DNA of 64,000 nucleotides from Paracoccus sediminis. GTDB taxonomy: Bacteria > Pseudomonadota > Alphaproteobacteria > Rhodobacterales > Rhodobacteraceae. The number at the start of each line of letters is the position of its first letter. Position 1 is the first letter of the stretch. The position numbers and the translations under genes were made by a program. The notes under the pieces are model-generated. The model saw only the letters and a list, made by a program, of their open reading frames with translations, was not told where the DNA came from and ran no database searches. The stretch is taken from contig NZ_FZNM01000001.1 of assembly GCF_900188295.1 (NCBI RefSeq), forward strand, positions 1-64,000, given 5' to 3'. Below, piece by piece: positions 51,571-61,001 of the stretch.

Positions 51571-52845
51571 TTATTGCTCCACGATTTCAAAGAGCGCCGA
51601 GACCCAGGAGGTATCGACGGGATAGGTGGCGTTGATCGCGCCCGTGGCGGTGGGACCGTTCTCGAACACGCCATCCGCCAGGGACAGCCAGCCGCCGGCG
51701 TTCTGGTCGGTCCCGAACACGCTGCGCTCGCGCCATGCCTGGATCTGCTTGTTGGACAGCTGGCTGATCTGCCGCACGGCGTTGTCCGTGCGCTCGCCGA
51801 TCACCGCCAGGATCCGGCCGCGCGCTGCCGCGGCGGTGTTCGCCGTGGGGATCGTCAGAACCGTGCCGGTGCCTTTGACCGTGTTTGCAGCTTCCGTGCG
51901 GTTGCCCAGATGCCGCAGGACCAGCGACGCGCTGCCCGCGGGGCGATAGACGGCCATCGTCAGCAGGCCCGTGTTCCACGAATCGGGAAGCCGCAATCCC
52001 GCCTCGGCCGCGCCGGCCGCGGTCCGGTGGAACACCTCGACCACGGCATCGCCCGTGGCGGCGCCCTGCGCATATCGGCCTTGCTTCGTCCATCCTGCGG
52101 GCGCCGGGCTGGCAGCGTCGGCGCCCCGCGTGAGCAGGACGCCGACCGCCAAATCGCCCGCCTGATGCCCTGCGGGCCATTCGGCCGTCAGGTTGCCGAT
52201 GCCCCAGACAGACTGTCCCATGCCGACAAAGCGGGGCGCCAGGGGATCATCGCCGATCAGGACATTTTCGCGGATGATGTTGCTGACATTGCCCGCCGCG
52301 TCGATCACGCCATAGGCGATGCGGTTGCCCAGATCGGTATCGAAGGTGAGGGTCACAGACCCATCGCCCGCAGGCACCGCCACGGATCCGGTCTCGATGA
52401 CCGGCCCGGACCAGCTGCCGTCGCTGTTCAACGTCGGCTGACCGTCCTCGCCCCAATAGATCGCCCAGCGCAGTGTCCCGCCTTCGGTGATCGAGAAGGA
52501 CATCGCGCCCGTGTCGATGTCGTAATCCTCCTCGCTGATGATCGGGGCCGCGGTGTCAGTCTGGCCCTGATCCGATGCAGCCACGCTGACCGAGGCGGTC
52601 CGGGCGCGGGCGGTATAGCCGCTACGGGTGCCGGTGACGGTGAACGACAGCTCGGTCCGTCCCGTCAGCGCGGCCGTGGTGACGATCTGATCGCCACTGA
52701 TTTGCACAAGGCCTGCGTCGTCGCCGCCCAGCGTCAGGGCGGTGGCGTCCGTGCTGATGGTTGCTGCCACGGTGCCGACCGGCGACGACTGGGTTACGGC
52801 AGACGACGGCGTGACCGTCAGGGCGACCTGCGGCTGGACTGCCAC
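51571..52845 (-). CDS. Adhesin-like tail protein with Ig-like repeats
   Basis: This 424-residue protein has N-terminal Ig/cadherin-like repeats (residues 1-200, e.g. SVSVAASDQGQTDTAAPIIS) and a C-terminal domain found on phage tail or surface proteins (AGWTKQGRYAQGAATGDAVV). It starts with GTG, no strong ribosome-binding site is seen, and the upstream gene ends 3 bases before, so coupled translation is likely. It is probably part of the receptor-binding assembly. Confidence 0.6.
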   Translation of the reverse strand: MAVQPQVALTVTPSSAVTQSSPVGTVAATISTDATALTLGGDDAGLVQISGDQIVTTAALTGRTELSFTVTGTRSGYTARARTASVSVAASDQGQTDTAAPIISEEDYDIDTGAMSFSITEGGTLRWAIYWGEDGQPTLNSDGSWSGPVIETGSVAVPAGDGSVTLTFDTDLGNRIAYGVIDAAGNVSNIIRENVLIGDDPLAPRFVGMGQSVWGIGNLTAEWPAGHQAGDLAVGVLLTRGADAASPAPAGWTKQGRYAQGAATGDAVVEVFHRTAAGAAEAGLRLPDSWNTGLLTMAVYRPAGSASLVLRHLGNRTEAANTVKGTGTVLTIPTANTAAAARGRILAVIGERTDNAVRQISQLSNKQIQAWRERSVFGTDQNAGGWLSLADGVFENGPTATGAINATYPVDTSWVSALFEIVEQ

Positions 52846-52848
52846 TGT

Positions 52849-53271
52849 CTAGGAAATGCCGATGCTGGCAAACGCCCCGCTTGGGTCGCTTCCGGTCAAG
52901 GTCACGCTGTAGCTGCCCGCCGTCGTCGGGGTGCCTGCGAAAGCCGCGTTTGTTCTGGCAATGCCAGGCGGCGGGGTGCCTGTCATCGCAAAGATCAGCG
53001 GATCGCCATCCGGGTCGGAAAACCGGCTTCTGAAATCCGCGCTGTAGGCGGCACCCACGGTGAGCGTATCGGTCGCTGGGGCGGTCGCGGACGGAGAACC
53101 GTTCTGCGCCGGCGGATCTGTCGCGGTCGCCGGATCGGGGTTGCTGGCGGTGTTGACGACGACATAGTCGCCGGCGGGAAGGTCCAGGGTGTGGGGCAGC
53201 GTGGGGCGCGGGAGCAGGATGAGAGTGTCGCTGTCCCAGTTCCCGTCGGTGATGATGATGCGGTTGACCAT
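52849..53271 (-). CDS. Putative Ig (He_PIG) domain tail protein
   Basis: This 140-residue protein has a C-terminal He_PIG-type domain (YSADFRSRFSDPDGDPLIFA, FAGTPTTAGSYSVTLTGSD). The N-terminus (MVNRIIITDGNWDSDTLILL) is fibre-like. It is 2 bases from the upstream gene. It probably works with the two larger adhesin-like genes. Confidence 0.62.
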   Translation of the reverse strand: MVNRIIITDGNWDSDTLILLPRPTLPHTLDLPAGDYVVVNTASNPDPATATDPPAQNGSPSATAPATDTLTVGAAYSADFRSRFSDPDGDPLIFAMTGTPPPGIARTNAAFAGTPTTAGSYSVTLTGSDPSGAFASIGIS

Positions 53272-53273
53272 GT

Positions 53274-53780
53274 TCAGTCCTCGGTGATGGTGATGGAGCC
53301 CACGCCGCCGGAACCGCCCAGGCGGGCGACGGGCGGCATTGCGAAAATGGTGATGGCGCCGGCGCCGCCCGACACGTCCCAGACAGGGACAGGGGAGCCG
53401 CCTCCGACCGTCAGTATCGGGCCAATCACGCGGGATCCGTCGCCCAGGATCTTGATGAGCCGCCCGTCCTCGATGTCCAGATCCATGATCGACAGGGGCA
53501 GATCGGCCAGCGCCTCGTCCACGGCAGCCGCCGCATCGCGCGCCGCAGCGATCGCGGCTTCGTCTGCCTCGGCCAGGCTGGCCCTGATCTCGTTCAGAAG
53601 GATCTCGCTCCCGTCCGTCATCAGGACGCGCATGCCGCCACCGGGATCGGCAGTCATCGACCGAATGCCGCGTCCGGCCTTGGGTGTGCGATTGGCCGCG
53701 TTGACGCAGGCCGCCAGCAGGGCCGCCAGCTCTGCGTCCAGGCCCAGGTTGCGCCATTTCGCAACATCGAATTGCAGCAT
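53274..53780 (-). CDS. Tail fibre-type protein
   Basis: This 168-residue protein has an N-terminal helical part (AELAALLAACVNAANRTPKA), an Ala-rich coiled-coil-like middle (SLAEADEAAIAAARDAAAAV) and a Gly-rich beta C-terminus. It starts with TAATG shared with the D gene stop. A virion-proximal fibre base is plausible. Confidence 0.55.
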   Translation of the reverse strand: MLQFDVAKWRNLGLDAELAALLAACVNAANRTPKAGRGIRSMTADPGGGMRVLMTDGSEILLNEIRASLAEADEAAIAAARDAAAAVDEALADLPLSIMDLDIEDGRLIKILGDGSRVIGPILTVGGGSPVPVWDVSGGAGAITIFAMPPVARLGGSGGVGSITITED

Positions 53781-54750
53781 TACAGGACTCCTCGCTTGGC
53801 CTCGACGGCCGTGCGCAGGCCGTCCGAGAGGGTGTGGGTGACGCGCGTCAGATCCCATTGGCCATCGCATTTGCCGGACACGCCCGTCAGGGTCATCCGG
53901 GCGCCCGCGATGACCTGGGGCGAAAATCGGGCCAACTCGGCCGAGAAGGTGGTCTGGCCACGCGCCCGCCTGCGGAACTCGGCTTCGGCCGCGCGCCGGG
54001 CCTCGGCCTCGGAGGCATGGACATGGCGCAGGGTCGTGGCCGGATCGCCGTCGCCCACCGACACGGTCTGCTTCGCGGCCGCGTCCACATCCGACCAGAG
54101 GGCGTCGACCCGGCCGACCTTCTCGCGGCCGTCCTCGGCCCAGGTCCATTCGACCAGGTCGCGGGCGGTCAGGATGCCATTGGGCATCGGATCGCCGCCG
54201 ACGGTGCTGTCGTCGCCGCGCCGCGACACCAGCAGGGTGCCGCCGGCCGGCTTGGCGGTGGCGTCCAGGGTCTGGGCGATGCGCCGCAGGAAATGCAGGT
54301 TGCTTTCGGCGGTCTGGGCCAGATAGGGCCAGCGGATGTCGGCGATCGCGGCGGATACGACCCCGCGCAGCCCGGCCTCGGCCGCGATGGTCCGGACGAT
54401 CTCGGACAGGGCCTTGTCCTGCCAGGCGCGGGTCCGGGGCGCCCGGATGCCGCCCTTCATGTCGGCGGCGGTGGCCTCGATCGTCAGGCGGCGCACCGGG
54501 CCTTCGCCGCCGCGTCCGTCCACGGCGAACTGGCCCATCATGGACAGGCCCGTCTCGCGATACCCCAGCCAGACTTGCAGCAGCGTGTCCATTTCAGGCA
54601 GGGCCACCCGGTCCTGGCGATCATCGACGACGATGCGGACCCGGTCGGCGCTTTCGCCGTCCTCGTCCACGATCTCCAGCTCGACCAGCCGGTCCTGGAA
54701 CACGCCGGTGACGTCCCGGCCATTGGCGGGATCTGGAAGGCCGGCGTCAT
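53780..54750 (-). pseudogene. Tail hub / late control protein D, apparent early frameshift
   Basis: The main frame (from GTG 54703, 307 aa) is a P2 gpD-family baseplate hub: YLAQTAESNLHFLRRIAQTL and DLTRVTHTLSDGLRTAVEAK are typical. The expected start MTPAFQI (ATG 54750, overlapping the X stop by 4 bases) is in another frame. The D frame upstream of the GTG continues with ANGRDVTGVFQDRLVELEI, which fits the D N-terminus. So one base seems missing around 54724-54732. Either the gene is truncated, uses the GTG, or the sequence has an error. Confidence 0.75.
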
Positions 54751-54956
54751 GTGCGACCCCACAGGCGGATTTCGGACCGGACGGAGGCGGGCGCGGCGTC
54801 CGGAAACAGGATGGCCAGCCCGGCCGGATAGACCGGACCTCGCTCGGCCAGGCCCGGATTGAGGTCCAGCACCGCCGTTATCGCGTGTTCCGATCCCAGG
54901 TGGACCTTGCAGAGCGCGTCCAGCATGTCGCCGCCGCGGGTGATGACGCGCCTCAT
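54747..54956 (-). CDS. Tail protein X (LysM-like)
   Basis: This 69-residue protein (MRRVITRGGDMLDALCKVHL, VLDLNPGLAERGPVYPAGLA) is the P2 gpX family with a LysM-type fold. It lies between U and D as in P2 and overlaps the U stop by 4 bases. Confidence 0.88.
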   Translation of the reverse strand: MRRVITRGGDMLDALCKVHLGSEHAITAVLDLNPGLAERGPVYPAGLAILFPDAAPASVRSEIRLWGRT

Positions 54957-55375
54957 CCGAACAGCCCCCCGAGGCCCGCGCGGTCGTCGCCGTAAGCCAT
55001 CAGCTCCATCGAAAACTCGATCTTGCGGGGGGCGCCATCGGCCAGGAACACGCTCTTGCGCTCCTCGATCGACAGGATCGACCACCGATGCCAGACCCAG
55101 CCTAGCCCGTCGACCAGGATCATCGGCTGGCCCAGGCCGGCCATGGCGCGCATCCCTTCGACCTGGCGCAATCCCCCCTTGAAGTGGGGATAAATGACCC
55201 CTTCAAGGGTCACTTCGTCGGCGCCGGGGCCGAGGTATTGCAGCGCCGGGGCGCGGCCGATCCGGTCGGCCTGATCCCACCGCCAGGACGCCCGTCGGGT
55301 GAACGCCTGATACGCGGCGCGGTTGATCCCGAACCGGTAGGTGCCAAGCGCCATCATGACCAGGCTGCTAAGCAT
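54953..55375 (-). CDS. Tail protein U (P2 gpU-like)
   Basis: This 140-residue protein (MLSSLVMMALGTYRFGINRA, GWVWHRWSILSIEERKSVFL) has the P2 gpU signature including the final EFSMELMAYGDD. It caps the tail during assembly. ATG 55375 overlaps the tape-measure stop. Confidence 0.88.
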   Translation of the reverse strand: MLSSLVMMALGTYRFGINRAAYQAFTRRASWRWDQADRIGRAPALQYLGPGADEVTLEGVIYPHFKGGLRQVEGMRAMAGLGQPMILVDGLGWVWHRWSILSIEERKSVFLADGAPRKIEFSMELMAYGDDRAGLGGLFG

Positions 55376-57401
55376 AGGCGCCCCCGTCGTGCAGCGCCGC
55401 GCGTCCGTCCCGGTCCAGCCGCCGCAGCACCCGGCCGACCTCGCGGGCGATGTCGCGCGCATCCATCCCCGGCGCGGCGTTGATGGTGATGCCGCCCACG
55501 TCGATGCGCGATCCCGCCGGGGACGCGGGCCGCTGCCGCATGGCGCGCAGCTGGCGGTTGGAAATGACCTGGCCGTCCGCATTGAGCACGAACATCTCCT
55601 GGCCTTCTTCCAGCCAGCGATAGACGTGGCCGGCGCGGACCGGGCCGCCCAGGGCGCGCGGTCCGGCATAGGGCGTGGCCTCCTGCCCATAGGCCAGCGA
55701 CGGGGCACGGCGCGCCATCGCGGCCTGCTGACCGGCGGGCGTGGTGTCGCCGTTCCACAGCCGGTCCAGCCAGGCGGGCGGCTCGGGCCAGGTGATCAGG
55801 CTGCCGATGTCGATGCGGCCGATCGCGGCGACGATCATGTCCGGGATGCGCCGGAACCAGTCCAGCACATCGGTCCAGGCCTGCCGGATGCCGTCCCACA
55901 TCGACTTGACCATGGCGTCGCCGGCGCCCAGCAGGTCGACGCCGAAGGCCTCCTCGATCTTGTCGTTCACATAGGTGACGAACCCCGCCAGGGCTTCGAC
56001 CACCAGCGTGGTCGGGTTGAACTCCTTGAAGGCCGTCCAGAGGCCCTGGAAGAAGCCTTCGTCGAAGGCCGCGCGGACCCGCTCGATCTTGCCCTGGAAC
56101 CAGGTCACGATCCCGTCCCAGTTTTCGTAGATCGCATAAACGCCGGTCGCGACGGCCGCGATGGCCAGGCCCAGCGGCGTGAGAAACAGGGCGCGTCCCA
56201 GCACGGCCAGCACTCGGCCGAAACCCACCAGGATGCGCTGCGACAGGGTCAGCTTGCCGACGTCCTTGACCAAGCCCAGGAAACCGCCCGACACCAGCCC
56301 CAGGCCGACCGTCAGCTTGGCAAGACCCATTACCATACCAAGGATCGTCTTGCCGAAGGCCAGGGCGGTGATGGCGATCAGCAGGTTCTGCCAGCCCCCG
56401 GTCCATTCGGCCGCAGCCTCCAGCCAGGGATAGACCTGCTGCCACAGCGCCAGGGCCTCGACGCCCATGGCCCAGATGCCTTCCAGCGCCCACATGATCG
56501 CACCGGCCGTCTGTTCGGCCCAGCGTTGCAGACGCCCGTCGGCGGCGGCCTGGTTCAGGAAGTCCAGGAACAGTTGCAGCTTGCCTTTGAGAAAGTCGAA
56601 CAGGCCCGCGTCCATGACCATGACCTGCCAGCGTGACCAGTGATCGATCAGGTTCGAGATGATCCCGTCCCAGGTCTTCGACATGGCCTCGGACGCGCCC
56701 TTGTTGCGTTCGGCCAGCGCATCGACCAGCAGCTGGATCTCGGTCCGGCCCAGCTTGCCAGCCGAGGCCATCTCCTGCATCTCGGCCGCGGTCCGGCCCA
56801 GCTTCGCGGCCAGCAGATCCCAGACGGGGACGCCGCGTTCCAGCATCTGCAAGGCTTCCTCGCCTTGCAGCTTGCCCTTGGTCCAGGACTGGCCCAGGGC
56901 CAGGACCAGGCCGTCCAGCTGCTCGGCGCCGCCGCCGCTGGCGGCCATCGTGTCGACCAGGGCCTGCAAAGACCCGTTCATGGGATCGACGCCGAAGGCC
57001 TTCAGCCTGGCATAGGCGCTGATCGTGTCGTTCAGTTCCAAGGGCGTGCGGGTCGCGAACTCCTGGATCCAGGCCATCGCCCGTTCCGCCCCGGCCGACG
57101 ATCCTTCCAGGTTCTTCAGCTGGACCTTGAACCGTTCCATCTGCGCGGCGGGCCGCACGAAGGCCAGGCCGATCCCGGCCATCACGCCGCCATAGGCCCC
57201 GACCGCCAGGGCCGCCCGGCCCGCGCCGCGCGCCACGTCGCCCATGCCGCCCGCCATCAGCCGGGCGCCGCGATCCGCGATCGCCGCGTTGCGGGTCAAG
57301 GCCCCCTGGGACATCCGGTCCATGCGGTCGAAGGCCGCACGCGCCGGCCCGGTGGCCCGATCGACCAGCCGCAGGATCAGCGCGATGTTCAGGTCAGCCA
57401 T
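55368..57401 (-). CDS. Tail tape-measure protein T (P2/Mu type)
   Basis: This 677-residue protein (MADLNIALILRLVDRATGPA) has membrane-like segments around 370-420 and a C-terminal zone with a conserved IDVGGITINAAPGMDARDIA stretch. It sets contractile tail length. ATG 57401 lies inside the E' frame end, as in P2. Confidence 0.88.
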   Translation of the reverse strand: MADLNIALILRLVDRATGPARAAFDRMDRMSQGALTRNAAIADRGARLMAGGMGDVARGAGRAALAVGAYGGVMAGIGLAFVRPAAQMERFKVQLKNLEGSSAGAERAMAWIQEFATRTPLELNDTISAYARLKAFGVDPMNGSLQALVDTMAASGGGAEQLDGLVLALGQSWTKGKLQGEEALQMLERGVPVWDLLAAKLGRTAAEMQEMASAGKLGRTEIQLLVDALAERNKGASEAMSKTWDGIISNLIDHWSRWQVMVMDAGLFDFLKGKLQLFLDFLNQAAADGRLQRWAEQTAGAIMWALEGIWAMGVEALALWQQVYPWLEAAAEWTGGWQNLLIAITALAFGKTILGMVMGLAKLTVGLGLVSGGFLGLVKDVGKLTLSQRILVGFGRVLAVLGRALFLTPLGLAIAAVATGVYAIYENWDGIVTWFQGKIERVRAAFDEGFFQGLWTAFKEFNPTTLVVEALAGFVTYVNDKIEEAFGVDLLGAGDAMVKSMWDGIRQAWTDVLDWFRRIPDMIVAAIGRIDIGSLITWPEPPAWLDRLWNGDTTPAGQQAAMARRAPSLAYGQEATPYAGPRALGGPVRAGHVYRWLEEGQEMFVLNADGQVISNRQLRAMRQRPASPAGSRIDVGGITINAAPGMDARDIAREVGRVLRRLDRDGRAALHDGGAYA

Positions 57402-57854
57402 CGTCCTCGTTTCCGTTCGGGATGCGCGCCAGGGCACGGCGCCACCAGCCGGCCAGTTCCTCGACACTCATCGGGTCCATGTCCCGCGGCGCCCAGCCAA
57501 AGACGGTGGCGATATCCGCCATCGCCTCCTCGACGTCGTCGGGCAGCCCTAGCCCCCCGCCGCCTCGATCGCCTCCATCTCCGCCTGACTGATGAAAAAA
57601 ACCGACGTCTCCTTCATCAGCGACACGAGGTCGGCCACGTCCAGCGCCTCGATCTCGTCGGGCAGCAGCGACGGCACGGTGATGCGCGGCAGCAGCTGGC
57701 AGTAGCTCGCCACATCCATGCGCATCAGTTCGACCATCTTCATGCCGCGCAGCGCGCCGACATCGGGCTTGCGGACGGCGACGCTGGCGATGGTCTCGTC
57801 ACCGCGCCGGATCGGCTCGGCCAGGGTGATCGGATCGGACAGTTTTGCAGACAT
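57394..57854 (-). CDS. Tail assembly protein E+E' (-1 frameshift product)
   Basis: From the E start the frame shifts -1 at 57594-57600 and continues 66 codons, giving about 153 residues. The extension contains DVEEAMADIATVFGWAPRDM and MSVEELAGWWRRALARIPNG, which match the GpE-type tail family that P2 encodes in E'. The stop lies inside the tape-measure start. P2 E/E' is the known parallel (T_TTT_TTG there). Confidence 0.85.
57549..57854 (-). CDS. Tail assembly protein E (unshifted)
   Basis: This 101-residue protein (MSAKLSDPITLAEPIRRGDE, LRGMKMVELMRMDVASYCQL) is the P2 gpE family (phage tail assembly chaperone). It follows the tail tube gene by 14 bases. Its last residues (EAIEAAGG) are the unshifted tail. 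Confidence 0.88.
   Translation of the reverse strand: MSAKLSDPITLAEPIRRGDETIASVAVRKPDVGALRGMKMVELMRMDVASYCQLLPRITVPSLLPDEIEALDVADLVSLMKETSVFFISQAEMEAIEAAGG
57594..57600 (-). promoter_or_regulatory. Programmed -1 frameshift slippery site T_TTT_TTC
   Basis: GTT TTT TTC gives the heptamer T_TTT_TTC in the E frame, one base different from the T_TTT_TTG of P2. The -1 frame encodes a recognisable GpE family tail. Confidence 0.85.
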
Positions 57855-57868
57855 GGTTCAAGGCCCCC

Positions 57869-58366
57869 TTAAATGCCCATGGCGCGGCGCAAGGCCGCCA
57901 GTTGGTCGACGCCGCCGACGACGCGCCTGCCGGCCACCAGGTCGATGTCCCAGATGACCTCGTTGTTGATCTCCAGCCGGTACTGGCGGACGTCCCAGGT
58001 CAGCTTCAGGGTCGATCCGGTGCCGGGCTTCAGGTCGCCGCCCTCGTGGCCCGTCACCAGACCCGAAACGGTGGCGATGATCGTCTCGGCCGTGGCCGCG
58101 CCGTCGGCCCTGGCGGCGGGCCGGAACACGACGCGGGTTTCGGTCCCGATGCGCTTCAGCAGCGCGGGCGACCATTCCGCGAAGGTCGCCTCGGCCGACA
58201 GGGCTTCCATGCCCATGTCCTGGCCGATCGGGCCGTCCATGCCCGAGCCGCGATGCGCCTCGGTCTGGATCTTGGGCCAGGGCATCTTGGCCTCGGTGGC
58301 CAGCCCGAAATAGCTGATGCCGTCCACGAAGGCGTTGAAGTTGCGGATGGTCTTGGGCAGGGCCAT
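57869..58366 (-). CDS. Major tail tube protein FII
   Basis: This 165-residue protein (MALPKTIRNFNAFVDGISYF, then DVRQYRLEINNEVIWDIDLV) is the P2 FII contractile tail tube family. It lies directly downstream of the sheath gene. Confidence 0.93.
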   Translation of the reverse strand: MALPKTIRNFNAFVDGISYFGLATEAKMPWPKIQTEAHRGSGMDGPIGQDMGMEALSAEATFAEWSPALLKRIGTETRVVFRPAARADGAATAETIIATVSGLVTGHEGGDLKPGTGSTLKLTWDVRQYRLEINNEVIWDIDLVAGRRVVGGVDQLAALRRAMGI

Positions 58367-58376
58367 GGCGTTCTCC

Positions 58377-59561
58377 TCAGTTGACCGCGGCGACCGCGGA
58401 CACCAGCTCGTCGTAATACGAGCCGTTGCGGAAGGCGCGGAAGGTCAGGCGCTCCAGCGGCGCCCGCGGTTCGATGTCGAAGTCGAGATACAGCTGCCCC
58501 GCCTTCAGGGTGGCTTCGGTGTTCAGTTCGGGGTCCAGCCAGCAGTCCCCGCCCAGGAGCGCGCCGCGCGTGACAAGGGTCGTGATATAGTCCTTCACGC
58601 TGTCCCGGATGTCGCGCAAGAGCTGCTCGCTGAAGGGCCGGTCCATGGCCCACAGCATTGCGGAGTCGATGCTGTCATAGATCATGTCGGCGGTGCGGCG
58701 CACGGACAGGAAGGCCCAGTTGGCGTCGGCGGCGGGCGAACGGTTGCCCCAAGTCCGAAAGCCGTTCTGGTTGACGATCGTGGTGATGCCCTTCTCGTTC
58801 ATGCGGTTCGATTCCGTCGCCGGATCGGATATGGCGAAACCGACCGGGCGGGCCGTGCCGACGATGCCTTTCAACACCCTGTTCGAATGGGACCACCAGA
58901 AACCGCGCGTGGCATCCGAAAACGACAGTGCGCCGGCATGGGTGGCGCTGGCGGGCCGGGTGACGACCGCGCCCGCGCCCTCGTCCCAGACCCGGACGGC
59001 GGGTTCGCAATACAGCACCCGCTGCGAGCCGTAGCGGGCGACGTCGGCCACCGCCGCGGCTTCGGTGGTGTTGGGTCCGTCGATGACGGCAACCGCCTTC
59101 AGCCGTTCGGCCACCGCGATCAGGGCGGTGGCCACCGGGGACGCCTCGGTCGCCCCGGCAGCGTTCGCGCTGTGGCCCGGCGCGGCCAGGATGCGCGGCG
59201 TCGCACCCAGCAGCGGCCGTGCGTTCATCAGCGCCCAGATGCCGGTGGCGGCGGTTTCCGATCCGATCACGGCCGTGACGGTGTCGGCGGGCGTGGCCCC
59301 GGCGGCCACGCGCACCACGACCATCGCGGAGACCCCTTCGCGGTAGGCCTGCTGATAGGCGTCCAGCAGCGATCCGGCCGCACCCAGAAGCGCCGCCTGG
59401 CGGGGTCCGGCGATCAGCACCGGCATGTCGACCGGGAACAGTTCGTCATCGGCCTCGGGGGCCGTGCCCACGAAGCCGATCAGGGACGAGGCGACGGTGG
59501 CGATCGGACGGGTTCCGTTGTCGATCTCGATGACTTCGATGCCGTGCAGGAAATCGGGCAT
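58377..59561 (-). CDS. Tail sheath protein FI
   Basis: This 394-residue protein (MPDFLHGIEVIEIDNGTRPI, and VIVNQNG-like TTIVNQNGFRTWGNRSPAAD) is the P2/Mu sheath family. ADANWAFLSVRRTADMIYDS is the typical C-terminal sheath core. It contracts to drive the tube through the envelope. Confidence 0.95.
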   Translation of the reverse strand: MPDFLHGIEVIEIDNGTRPIATVASSLIGFVGTAPEADDELFPVDMPVLIAGPRQAALLGAAGSLLDAYQQAYREGVSAMVVVRVAAGATPADTVTAVIGSETAATGIWALMNARPLLGATPRILAAPGHSANAAGATEASPVATALIAVAERLKAVAVIDGPNTTEAAAVADVARYGSQRVLYCEPAVRVWDEGAGAVVTRPASATHAGALSFSDATRGFWWSHSNRVLKGIVGTARPVGFAISDPATESNRMNEKGITTIVNQNGFRTWGNRSPAADANWAFLSVRRTADMIYDSIDSAMLWAMDRPFSEQLLRDIRDSVKDYITTLVTRGALLGGDCWLDPELNTEATLKAGQLYLDFDIEPRAPLERLTFRAFRNGSYYDELVSAVAAVN

Positions 59562-59574
59562 GGCGGGGGTCTCC

Positions 59575-60000
59575 TTATGCGAAAATAAGCGCGGCGGCGC
59601 GGAACAGGTCGTCGATCGCCTCGTCGGGCAGGCCCATCAGGGCGCCGGTGGTGACGATGGCGGGGGACATGCGGCGGAACTCGCTGGCGCTGTCCCAGGC
59701 CTCGATCAGGGCCGCGTCGCCGCTGTCGCGGACGGCGGCCTCGGCGGCCTCGAACAGACCCGCGGCCCGCAGCGCGGATCGGGCCTGGAAGCGGGTGGCG
59801 GTCCAGATCTCGCGAAGCGCCTCGATGCTGGCGGGCACGACGCGCCAGACGGGCGCCTCGTCGTCGCCGTCGTTGGCCAGATCGGCGACCGGCTCGATGA
59901 CCTCGCCATAGGCCGCGTGATGGGCGCGGATGCGGTCCGTGACCGTCATGTAGGCCGCGCCGGTCGGCTGGCCGTCGGCGTCAAGAACGGCATGGATCAT
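59575..60000 (-). CDS. Possible tail fibre assembly protein
   Basis: This 141-residue protein begins MIHAVLDADGQPTGAAYMTV and is mostly helical (IEALREIWTATRFQARSALR). Size and location right after a fibre gene fit a fibre chaperone, but no family signature was recognised. It overlaps the fibre stop by 4 bases. Confidence 0.5.
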   Translation of the reverse strand: MIHAVLDADGQPTGAAYMTVTDRIRAHHAAYGEVIEPVADLANDGDDEAPVWRVVPASIEALREIWTATRFQARSALRAAGLFEAAEAAVRDSGDAALIEAWDSASEFRRMSPAIVTTGALMGLPDEAIDDLFRAAALIFA

Positions 60001-61001
60001 CTGTAGATCACTCCCGATGGCGTCGTGGTGTTTGTGGCGATGTTGGTGCCGCCGATCGCTCCGGCCGCGGCGATCGTGCCGCCTTGCGCGACGGCGATGT
60101 CGGCGCTGCTGTCGGACGCCCCCTTGCGGCAGTTGGCGCTGAAGGCCGCGACGCGACCGGCCAGAGAGCAGTAGATGCCGCTGACCGCGGCGCCGGTCAG
60201 GATCGCGCTCTGGCAGTCGGCCGCGCCGCCCTTGTGGCAGTAGACGCCTGACCCGCCCGCGCCGGTCAGGATCGCCTCGTTGACCACCACGACCCCTCCT
60301 GCCGAGGCGCGCGCGCCGTCTTCGCCGGCGTTGCGGAAGTCGGCGCCCTGGGCCACGATGGTGCCGCCCGACGTCGCGAACAGGCCATAGCCGCCGGCGC
60401 CCTGGATGCCCGCCCCGGCCGTCACCTGCGCATAGCCGCCGACCGAGACCATCAGGCCCACGCGTCCGGTCGCCAGGCCTTCCGTGGACATCACGAACAG
60501 GGCGCTGATCTGTGGCAGGACGCCCCCGTTGATCGCCAGGAACGCCGGGTAGAGACCGGTTCCGACGGTGAGCGCGTTGCGCCGGATGATGACCGTGGGC
60601 GCGTCGGCGATGATGCGGACCCAGCCGAGGTTGATGCCCCGCACGGTGATCTGCTCGGCCATCTCGTAGCCGGCCAGCAGGCGCACGGTGCCGATGACGG
60701 CTTGCGCCCGCAGGCGCGGGGTCATCACCGAAAACACCTCGAGCGCGGCGCCCAGCGTGGCGTATTGTCCGCCCGGCCCGACCGTCAGCTCGCGGGATAT
60801 GTCGAGCTTGCGTTCCTGCTCGCGGTTGTAGAAATAGCGGGTCCGCCAGGCCAGGACCTGCAATGGCCAGTTCAGCAGGCCCTCGTCGGCGACCGGATTG
60901 GGCGGACCGCCCGTGGGGCGCCAGCCGTTCTGCAGCTCGGGCACCTTGTCCACCCAGACATCGGCTTCGCCGATTCCGGGCACGCTTGCCACATCAACCA
61001 T
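59997..61001 (-). CDS. Tail fibre protein
   Basis: This 334-residue protein occupies the P2 H position after gene I. The N-terminus (VWVDKVPELQNGWRPTGGPP, NREQERKLDISRELTVG) is followed by repeated Gly/Ala-rich beta turns (NAGEDGARASAGGVVVVNEA), suggesting a beta-helix. Cysteine pairs (CHKGGAADC, CSLAGRVAAFSANC) are uncommon for fibres and may be structural. Confidence 0.68.
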   Translation of the reverse strand: MVDVASVPGIGEADVWVDKVPELQNGWRPTGGPPNPVADEGLLNWPLQVLAWRTRYFYNREQERKLDISRELTVGPGGQYATLGAALEVFSVMTPRLRAQAVIGTVRLLAGYEMAEQITVRGINLGWVRIIADAPTVIIRRNALTVGTGLYPAFLAINGGVLPQISALFVMSTEGLATGRVGLMVSVGGYAQVTAGAGIQGAGGYGLFATSGGTIVAQGADFRNAGEDGARASAGGVVVVNEAILTGAGGSGVYCHKGGAADCQSAILTGAAVSGIYCSLAGRVAAFSANCRKGASDSSADIAVAQGGTIAAAGAIGGTNIATNTTTPSGVIYR

